Positions 1-4,327 of a stretch of 6,747 nt of DNA are shown piece after piece. A program made the translations under genes and the position numbers. Source of the stretch: Methylococcaceae bacterium (GTDB lineage Bacteria > Pseudomonadota > Gammaproteobacteria > Methylococcales > Methylomonadaceae); NCBI GenBank assembly GCA_030618325.1, contig JAUXDP010000174.1:1-6747 (forward strand), read 5' to 3'. The first letter of the stretch is position 1. Each line of letters opens with the position of its first letter. The notes beneath the pieces are model-generated. The model did not search any database and was not told where the DNA came from. It saw nothing but the letters and a program-made list of their open reading frames with translations.

Positions 1-120
1 CAATAATAATTCCACATGCGTTGCATGTCTGCTAAAAATAGAGAAATTTACGCCATATTCATCAGCCTTGGCTCCATGCGGGTTGGGTGATCCGGGTCTG
101 AGCAGGTATTTTTTGGTCAC
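1..120 (-). CDS. glgX: Glycogen debranching enzyme / isoamylase (GlgX/TreX-like), N-terminal fragment
   Basis: Reading the minus strand from 120 down to 1 gives 40 uninterrupted codons starting at GTG and running off the window edge. The peptide opens MTKKYLLRPGSPNPHGA and continues with GVNFSIFSRHATHVELLL. This matches the start of the GlgX/TreX/isoamylase family: an RPGxPxPxGA segment followed by GVNFxxFSxHAxxVEL, the first strands of the N-terminal CBM48 domain. Family members hydrolyse alpha-1,6 branches in glycogen or limit dextrins in the cytoplasm. The GTG at 120-118 is chosen because the frame is closed upstream by TAG (144-142) and no ATG lies between. No clear Shine-Dalgarno precedes it. 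An ATG at 152-150 opens a different frame ending in TGA that overlaps this GTG, so either a coupled leader peptide or a frameshift near the 5' end is possible. The catalytic domain is outside the window, so debranching enzyme versus another GH13 isoamylase cannot be settled. Confidence 0.8.
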   Translation of the reverse strand, partial: MTKKYLLRPGSPNPHGAKADEYGVNFSIFSRHATHVELLL

Positions 121-152
121 TTGGGTAATGGTCGCTGTTGGCTAATATTCAT
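117..152 (-). other. Possible 11-codon leader ORF overlapping the glgX-like start
   Basis: ATG at 152-150 opens a short frame (MNISQQRPLPK) whose TGA stop (119-117) overlaps the GTG start of the debranching-enzyme gene as GTGA. Such overlaps commonly couple translation. No good ribosome-binding site is visible in front of this ATG either. The alternative is that this is the original start and a one-base indel has separated it from the main frame. Confidence 0.25.
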
Positions 153-224
153 AATTGAATCTGAGTGTACAATCAGAAGAAATGGTGTGTCAGTAAATTT
201 CCCGGTTGAGGTATATTTGTTATT

Positions 225-246
225 CTTATTTGGGAAGATAAATAAG
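225..246. repeat. Small inverted repeat in the glgX-sbcB divergent region
   Basis: CTTATTT (225-231) and AAATAAG (240-246) are perfect 7-bp arms around an 8-base spacer. It is AT-only except for one pair, so a stable hairpin is doubtful. A regulator site is possible. The divergent gap 121-366 otherwise holds no gene that I can see. Confidence 0.3.
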
Positions 247-325
247 TACAATCTAATATCTTACCAATGAAGCTGCTATGAAATCAATTTAGTTTGGATT
301 AAAGTATATTGATAACACAAAAAGT

Positions 326-351
326 TCTGTATTCTCTCTAGAGAATACAGA
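326..351. promoter_or_regulatory. Long palindrome 15 bases upstream of sbcB (hairpin or operator)
   Basis: Arms TCTGTATTCTC (326-336) and GAGAATACAGA (341-351) are perfectly complementary over 11 bp, with TCTA between them. The element ends immediately before the sbcB ribosome-binding site. In RNA it would form a stable 5'-UTR hairpin next to the ribosome site. In DNA it would be a good dimer-binding operator. It has CTGT...ACAG ends like a LexA box, but the internal spacing is 16 rather than 8, so it does not fit the usual gammaproteobacterial LexA site. No T-tract follows, so it is not a terminator. Confidence 0.6.
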
Positions 352-354
352 TAA

Positions 355-358
355 AGGA
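355..358 (+). promoter_or_regulatory. Ribosome-binding site of sbcB
   Basis: AGGA at 355-358 within AAAGGATA sits 8 bases before the ATG at 367. It supports that start and directly abuts the palindrome at 326-351. Confidence 0.6.
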
Positions 359-366
359 TACTATTA

Positions 367-1824
367 ATGGCGAAGCAAACTTTTTTTTGGCACGATTATG
401 AAACATTTGGGCTAGACCCAAGAAGAGATCAAGCAGCTCAGTTTGCCGGGGTTCGCACAGATCTAGACTTTAATATTATTGGCGAACCGGTTAATATTTT
501 TTGTCAACCTGCTGCTGATTGCCTACCTCATCCAGAATCATGCCTGATTACTGGCATTACACCACAAATGGCAAAGCAGAATGGTGTTTGTGAGGCAGAA
601 TTCATCCGCTTGATTAATCAGGAATTAGCCCAGCCACAAACCTGTACTCTGGGTTACAACAATCTTCGTTTTGATGATGAAGTCACACGAAATATTTTGT
701 ATCGTAACTTTTATGATCCTTATGCAAGAGAGTGGCAGAATGGTAATTCTCGGTGGGATCTCATTGATGTTGTGCGGGCAACCCGGGCATTACGGCCCGA
801 CGGTATAGAGTGGCCAAATAATGAGGAGGGTGTGGCCAGCTTTCGTCTTGAAGCATTAACAGCGGCGAATAATATCGCTCATCAGGATGCACATGAAGCA
901 TTATCCGATGTGTACGCCACCATTGCAATTGCGAAATGCGTCAGACAGGCACAACCTAGGTTATATGATTTTTTCTTTCAGCATCGTATTAAAACCAAAG
1001 CCTCGGAATTATTGCAATTAGGTGCGATGAAACCTTTAGTGCATGTTTCTGGAAAATATCCCGCTCGTAAACATTGCCTTGCCGTAGTTTTACCTATCGC
1101 CCAACATCCGACTAATTCAAATGGCATCATCGTATATGATTTGGCTATTGACCCAGAACCTTTGCTGGAATTGTCAGCAGAACAGATTCAACAAAGAGTT
1201 TTTACTGCGACTGCAGATTTGCCAGAAGGGGTTGAAAGAATTCCACTGAAAACGGTACATATCAACAAGTGTCCTATTCTTGCTCCACTTTCGGTTTTAC
1301 GCAAACAAGATGCAGAACGGCTAGAGATGGATATGGCGCCATGTTTTAACCATTTGGAAAAAATAAAAGTAGTTGATGGTTTACAGGAGAAGTTGAGTGA
1401 AGTGTTTGCTACATCACTTTTTGCAGAAGAAAGTGACCCAGACTTGATGATTTATGGTGGCGGTTTTTTTAATCATGCCGACAAGGCCGTTATGGCGCAA
1501 ATTAGAAATACGGCTATAGACGATTTAGCAACATTTACACCAGATTTTGAAGATCCACGCTTGCCAGAGATGTTGTTTCGATATCGTGCTAGAAATTTCC
1601 CGGAAACCCTTAATAATCAAGAAAAAGAGCATTGGTACGCCTTTTGTCGCAATAAATTGCTTTTGGGTCAAGAAGCAGCGGGAGGAATTACTTTGGTAGA
1701 ATACTGGCCGCTGCTTGAGGAAATGAACAGCCAACCTAATGCTCCAACTGTCTTATTGGATGCTTTGGCTGAATACGCCAGGGGGAAAATGGCAAGATTC
1801 TCAATAACTGAAGAAGACTTTTAA
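367..1824 (+). CDS. sbcB: Exodeoxyribonuclease I
   Basis: The 485-residue product is a full-length exonuclease I (about 475 residues in E. coli), a processive 3'-5' single-strand DNA exonuclease that acts in recombination and mismatch repair in the cytoplasm. The DEDDh catalytic set is complete. Exo I motif HDYETFG carries D10 and E12. Exo II in LGYNNLRFDDE carries D103. Exo III in HEALSDVYAT carries H176 and D181. These sit at a constant offset of five from E. coli D15, E17, D108, H181 and D186 (numbering from memory). The C-terminal part (roughly residues 200-485) has the length expected for the SH3-like and helical extension that clamps DNA. The start is supported by AGGA at 355-358. The gene stands alone, with a divergent glgX-like gene upstream and 170 bp of regulatory-looking sequence downstream. 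No disruption is visible. Confidence 0.96.
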   Translation: MAKQTFFWHDYETFGLDPRRDQAAQFAGVRTDLDFNIIGEPVNIFCQPAADCLPHPESCLITGITPQMAKQNGVCEAEFIRLINQELAQPQTCTLGYNNLRFDDEVTRNILYRNFYDPYAREWQNGNSRWDLIDVVRATRALRPDGIEWPNNEEGVASFRLEALTAANNIAHQDAHEALSDVYATIAIAKCVRQAQPRLYDFFFQHRIKTKASELLQLGAMKPLVHVSGKYPARKHCLAVVLPIAQHPTNSNGIIVYDLAIDPEPLLELSAEQIQQRVFTATADLPEGVERIPLKTVHINKCPILAPLSVLRKQDAERLEMDMAPCFNHLEKIKVVDGLQEKLSEVFATSLFAEESDPDLMIYGGGFFNHADKAVMAQIRNTAIDDLATFTPDFEDPRLPEMLFRYRARNFPETLNNQEKEHWYAFCRNKLLLGQEAAGGITLVEYWPLLEEMNSQPNAPTVLLDALAEYARGKMARFSITEEDF

Positions 1825-1838
1825 TGAACAATTGTTCA
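1825..1838. repeat. Perfect 14-base palindrome right after the sbcB stop
   Basis: TGAACAATTGTTCA follows the TAA stop with no gap and is a perfect palindrome. It has no loop and no following T-run, so it is a poor intrinsic terminator. A protein-binding site for a symmetric dimer is possible. Confidence 0.4.
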
Positions 1839-1876
1839 GAATCAATTCAGATCCAGGTATTTATAATAGCGTACGC

Positions 1877-1927
1877 AGAATCAGGATTATTTCATTTTTT
1901 TTCAAAAAACAATAGATTACTGATTCT
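1877..1927. repeat. 8-bp inverted repeat enclosing a T-run/A-run, sbcB to mxaD-like gap
   Basis: AGAATCAG (1877-1884) and CTGATTCT (1920-1927) are perfect arms 35 bases apart. The interval contains a run of T (1895-1902) and a run of A (1904-1909) that can pair with each other. It could form an extended AU-rich structure near the end of the sbcB transcript. It lies upstream of the TATAAT box for the next gene. Confidence 0.3.
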
Positions 1928-1940
1928 AGCACCAGCGAAA

Positions 1941-1958
1941 TTGTCATATAATTGACAA
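1941..1958 (+). promoter_or_regulatory. Consensus -10 box framed by an inverted repeat (mxaD-like gene promoter)
   Basis: TATAAT (1947-1952) is a perfect -10 hexamer, flanked exactly by TTGTCA (1941-1946) and its reverse complement TGACAA (1953-1958). Transcription would start near 1959, leaving a 5' leader of about 35 bases to the ATG at 1995. The -35 region at the usual distance (about 1924-1929, TTCTAG) is poor, so the promoter may need an activator. The symmetric arms around the -10 look like an operator. An overlapping TTGACA at 1952-1957 has no good partner -10 downstream. Confidence 0.5.
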
Positions 1959-1983
1959 CTCATTATGTAATTGATCTGAAATT

Positions 1984-1987
1984 AGGA
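1984..1987 (+). promoter_or_regulatory. Ribosome-binding site of the MxaD-like gene
   Basis: AGGA within TTAGGAATTT lies 7 bases before the ATG at 1995 and agrees with a start that gives a complete signal peptide. Confidence 0.55.
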
Positions 1988-1994
1988 ATTTAAT

Positions 1995-2597
1995 ATGAAA
2001 AAAATAACGTTAATCATTTCAGCCCTGTTTTTCTTTATTGCTACGGTGGCTAATGCACATGGTCCTGTCCGGGGGAAACAAACGCTGACAATAAAAATCG
2101 GCGCATCGGCAGATAAAGTTTGGGAAGTGATCAAAAATTATGATGATATGTCCTGGCATCCTGGCATCAAAAGTGTTGAAGGCGATGGAACCAATAAAAA
2201 AGGCGCTGTTCGTGTTTTAACATTGAAAGATGGTGGCAAGATTACTGAAGAATTGAAGGCTTATAAAGAAGACAAGATGTCATATAAGTACAAAATCACT
2301 GAAATGAGCATAGTAAAAACCATTCAACACTCAGGTCAGGATGAAGATATCCCGGTCTTGCCTGTCAATAATTATCAGGCAACTATAACCGTAAAAGACA
2401 ATGGCGGTGAAGCAGAAGTTTCATGGGTGGCGACATACTACAGAGCCTATTTAAATAACAACCCACCGGCTGAATTGGATGAAGATGCCGCTGACGAAGC
2501 TGTGAAAACTGTTTTGACTGCAGGTTTAGTCAGTCTGGCAAAGAAATTTGATGCCAGTGCTGATGAGTCTGCTGTCAATGTCAAAATAAAAAGATAA
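1995..2597 (+). CDS. Exported SRPBCC-fold protein, MxaD-like
   Basis: This 200-residue protein begins with a classic Sec signal peptide: KK, then a hydrophobic stretch about residues 4-18, with likely cleavage after VANA (A21). The mature protein starts HGPVRGKQTL. The segment IKIGASADKVWEVIKNYDDM (residues 33-52), followed by SWHPGIKSVEGDG, is typical of the START/SRPBCC fold, whose first strand and helix contain a V/A-xx-VW motif. W54-H55-P56 is the phrase seen in MxaD-type proteins. MxaD is a periplasmic accessory protein linked to methanol dehydrogenase and its electron transfer to cytochrome c in methylotrophs. That role is inferred here, because no mxaF, mxaJ, mxaG or mxaI gene is in the window. 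The next gene begins at the base after the stop, so the two are probably one transcription unit. The WHPGI region contains a tandem 8-base repeat, CTGGCATC twice (2153-2168), kept in frame. Confidence 0.85.
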   Translation: MKKITLIISALFFFIATVANAHGPVRGKQTLTIKIGASADKVWEVIKNYDDMSWHPGIKSVEGDGTNKKGAVRVLTLKDGGKITEELKAYKEDKMSYKYKITEMSIVKTIQHSGQDEDIPVLPVNNYQATITVKDNGGEAEVSWVATYYRAYLNNNPPAELDEDAADEAVKTVLTAGLVSLAKKFDASADESAVNVKIKR

Positions 2598-3575
2598 GTG
2601 AGCTATATTTTTCGCAATTCAGTACTGAAAACCGTTGCGGTTATCTCCGCAACGGTTTTTTTTCAGTCTGAATTGGCGGCAGAGCCGTATGCCTTTATCA
2701 GCAATCAACTGGATAATAATGTTTCAGTGATTGATACCAAGACACAGAAAGTAGTAAAAAATATAGTTGTCACGGGCAAGCCGGTCGGGGTGGCTGCGAA
2801 TAATCATAAATCTCAAGTTTATGTTAGTACCCCGGAAGGTAATGGATTTGCTGTGCTTGATGGCAAGCTATTAAAGCAAACTGGAATTGTAACTACAAGC
2901 AATGGTGCGTTGGGGATCGCTGTCGACAAAACTGGGCAACGTGTTTTCGTTGCAGATTGGTATGAAAATCGGATTTCGATATTTGATACCGATACTTTCA
3001 AATTAATCAAAGCCATCGTGGTAGGAAAATCACCATCCGGCATGGTTGTTGGCCCAGAAAATCAATGGCTTTATGTGGCTAATCGCATCAGTAATTCTAT
3101 TTCACTGATTAATCTTGATTCCCTTGTGACCCTACGAACTGTGGATGTTGGCACACATCCTTTTGGTCTAGCTGTAGATGCCAAAGGTAAGCGGCTGTAT
3201 ACGGCTAATGTTGAAAGTGATGATGTAACGGTAGTAGAAATTGGTAATTTGAAAAAATTGGCTACCTATACAGTGCCGGTACAAAGTCGTCCCTATGCTG
3301 TTTCGCTAGCTTTAGACGATACTCGCCTGTTTGTTACCAATCAAGATGATAGCTCTGTTTCTGTTATTGACACACAAACCTTGAAAGAGATCGCTGTAAT
3401 CGAAGTGGGGGAAAAGCCGGAAGGTATAGATACTCATCCCGATGATCGCCACGTTTATGTTGCAAACTGGATGGATGGAACAGTTTCTGTTATTGATAGC
3501 AAGTCCCTTAAGGTTGTTAATACCATTGCTGTTGGTGATGGTAGTCGCGCATTTGGACAATTTTTCACACAATGA
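2598..3575 (+). CDS. Exported seven-bladed YVTN-family beta-propeller protein
   Basis: The 325-residue product starts at GTG directly after the TAA of the upstream gene. Residues 1-28 form a signal peptide: R6 and K11 in the n-region, hydrophobic residues 12-22, with likely cleavage after LAA (A28), before EPYAF. Seven repeats follow, with blade strands at about residues 31 (YAFISN), 74 (VYVST), 116 (VFVADW), 158 (LYVANR), 200 (LYTANV), 244 (LFVTNQ) and 286 (VYVANW). Most are followed by SVIDT-like and VGxxPxG turns, so this is a complete seven-bladed YVTN propeller. Such proteins are periplasmic scaffolds or binding proteins, and relatives are associated with PQQ-dependent alcohol oxidation. 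A specific ligand cannot be read from the sequence. No strong Shine-Dalgarno precedes the GTG, so translation is probably coupled to the upstream gene. The codons for residues 11-22 form an intrinsic-terminator hairpin. Confidence 0.88.
   Translation: MSYIFRNSVLKTVAVISATVFFQSELAAEPYAFISNQLDNNVSVIDTKTQKVVKNIVVTGKPVGVAANNHKSQVYVSTPEGNGFAVLDGKLLKQTGIVTTSNGALGIAVDKTGQRVFVADWYENRISIFDTDTFKLIKAIVVGKSPSGMVVGPENQWLYVANRISNSISLINLDSLVTLRTVDVGTHPFGLAVDAKGKRLYTANVESDDVTVVEIGNLKKLATYTVPVQSRPYAVSLALDDTRLFVTNQDDSSVSVIDTQTLKEIAVIEVGEKPEGIDTHPDDRHVYVANWMDGTVSVIDSKSLKVVNTIAVGDGSRAFGQFFTQ
2628..2663 (+). terminator. Intrinsic terminator hairpin embedded in the propeller signal-peptide codons
   Basis: AAAACCGTTGCGG (2628-2640) pairs perfectly with CCGCAACGGTTTT (2647-2659) over 13 bp around the 6-base loop TTATCT, and the T-run spans 2656-2663. 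This is a canonical rho-independent terminator 31 bases after the stop of the MxaD-like gene. The same bases are codons 11-22 of the propeller gene. Ribosomes starting at the GTG (2598) would cover or melt the stem and favour readthrough. Without translation it should end transcription after the first gene. Confidence 0.8.
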
Positions 3576-3626
3576 TAAGGTAATCAGTTTTTTCATTAAT
3601 CAACTATTTTTTTAATTTATAAGTTT

Positions 3627-3630
3627 GGAG
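3627..3630 (+). promoter_or_regulatory. Ribosome-binding site of the 94-residue protein gene
   Basis: GGAG 5 bases before the ATG at 3636 fixes this start. The 60-base gap from the propeller stop is AT-rich, with no clear terminator. Its only -10-like hexamer (TATAAG, 3618-3623) is too near the ATG to be convincing, so co-transcription with the propeller gene is likely. Confidence 0.6.
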
Positions 3631-3635
3631 AAGTT

Positions 3636-3920
3636 ATGGCTGAAACTGTAGAAGAATTAACAGTAACCTATGAAGATGGGGGTATTGAAACGGTTAAAGA
3701 GCTAGATAAAAAAGTGCTTACCAAGGGAGCCTGGGCAACTATTATCTATCGTTATCAGGATTGGAATCGAACCAAGGAAGAATATGGTCCCGATAAATAC
3801 ACCATCCGCCGCTATCAAAAAAGAAACGGTGAATACCAGCAAAAATCAAAGTTTAATATTTCCAGTAAAGATCAAGCGAATAGTATCATTGCAGCTCTGG
3901 AAGAATGGATTAAAGAATGA
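3636..3920 (+). CDS. Small conserved-looking protein of unknown function (possible PC4-like fold)
   Basis: The 94-residue soluble protein has no signal peptide, membrane segment or cysteine. It begins with an acidic stretch (EELTVTYEDGG, residues 6-16), then KGAWATIIYRYQDWN (30-44), a basic strand pair DKYTIRRYQKRNGEYQQKSK (53-72), and a C-terminal amphipathic helix (about 77-93) ending EEWIKE. The order strand, YxIRxYxxxxGxY, KxxFxxS, then helix resembles the PC4/Sub1 single-strand DNA-binding fold, and the aromatic and basic residues would suit nucleic-acid binding. This is a pattern impression only. I do not recognise a named family. A good GGAG ribosome site and coherent composition make it a real gene. 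It lies 60 bases downstream of the propeller gene and may be the third gene of that unit. Confidence 0.8.
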   Translation: MAETVEELTVTYEDGGIETVKELDKKVLTKGAWATIIYRYQDWNRTKEEYGPDKYTIRRYQKRNGEYQQKSKFNISSKDQANSIIAALEEWIKE

Positions 3921-4255
3921 TTTTTTTAGAGGCTATTTTTTAGAAATAATCGAAGCGAAAAAGTGGGGAAATCAGGCCGGCCTTTTAAAAATTCGAGGCA
4001 AATATTAACCTATTTGGCGAGGATTTTCGGAAATACGGACGATTTTACCGCTGTTGCAGCCGTTTTGTTTTTAATAAGACAGCTACTTCACAGTAAACAA
4101 GAGCTAAGCGGACACTCCCTTGGAGCTAAGTCTGGGTGCAATTGGGTAGAACAACTGTATGAATGAAAAACAGGTTTTATTATCTCCACATTTCAAATTT
4201 TTTAAACTCTTCTAGGCTTTAATCAAAAAGGTAATATTTCACAGACTATTTGTAT

Positions 4256-4284
4256 TTGATTAAGTAGGCTATGTGTCTTAAAAC
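4256..4284 (+). promoter_or_regulatory. Possible sigma-70 promoter of the haloperoxidase gene
   Basis: TTGATT (4256-4261), a 17-base spacer and TAAAAC (4279-4284) match four of six consensus positions each. The transcript would start near 4291, giving a leader of about 37 bases to the ATG at 4328. TGTCT (4274-4278) and AGACA (4285-4289) form an inverted repeat that frames the putative -10, a layout similar to the one at 1941-1958. Confidence 0.3.
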
Positions 4285-4315
4285 AGACATTGAAAGTAAC
4301 TATTACCAAAGCAAA

Positions 4316-4321
4316 GAGGAA
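4316..4321 (+). promoter_or_regulatory. Ribosome-binding site that decides the haloperoxidase start
   Basis: GAGGAA (4316-4321), within AAGAGGAAGTGAAA, sits about 6 bases before the ATG at 4328. It is the strongest Shine-Dalgarno near this gene. It favours that ATG over the in-frame ATG at 4271, which has no comparable site. Confidence 0.75.
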
Positions 4322-4327
4322 GTGAAA

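Larger units (their letters stand above)
3921..4327. other. Intergenic stretch without a convincing gene
   Basis: About 400 bases lie between the small-protein gene and the haloperoxidase. I see an AGGCCGGCCT palindrome (3973-3982), T-rich tracts just after the upstream stop without a proper hairpin, a direct repeat GAGCTAAG (4101-4108 and 4123-4130), and a possible promoter near 4256-4284. An open frame from GTG 3963 to 4166 (67 codons) has no ribosome-binding site and no recognisable motif, so I do not call it. The more GC-balanced patch at about 4010-4165 could be a decayed gene or a small RNA. Nothing I can see decides this. Confidence 0.5.

Noticed and set aside
326..351. LexA (SOS) box upstream of sbcB
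   Set aside because: The CTGT and ACAG ends are present, but 16 bases separate them instead of 8, so the standard LexA site does not fit.
1525..1734. Minus-strand frame inside sbcB
   Set aside because: It lies fully within a conserved coding region, with no ribosome site and no recognisable motif.
2153..2168. Tandem CTGGCATC repeat as a phase-variation tract
   Set aside because: Only two 8-base copies exist and they encode the WHPGI motif typical of the family, so chance plus coding constraint explains them.
2817..3500. Repeated DNA segments in the propeller gene as a recombination repeat array
   Set aside because: The similarity is at protein level (YVAN/SVID blades) with divergent DNA, as expected for a beta-propeller.
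3312..3596. 94-codon minus-strand frame within the propeller gene
   Set aside because: It is a shadow of the repeated codons of the propeller and has no independent support.
3784..4008. 74-codon frame overlapping the 94-residue gene in another frame
   Set aside because: It overlaps a better-supported gene and lacks its own ribosome site or any recognisable motif.
3963..4166. 67-codon GTG-started frame in the intergenic region
   Set aside because: It has no ribosome-binding site and no recognisable domain, and random frames of this length are common. A decayed gene cannot be excluded.
4271..4327. Upstream in-frame ATG for the haloperoxidase (19 extra residues)
   Set aside because: The strong GAGGAA site at 4316-4321 serves ATG 4328. 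The extra residues are polar and form no signal peptide, and the likely promoter would start transcription after 4271.
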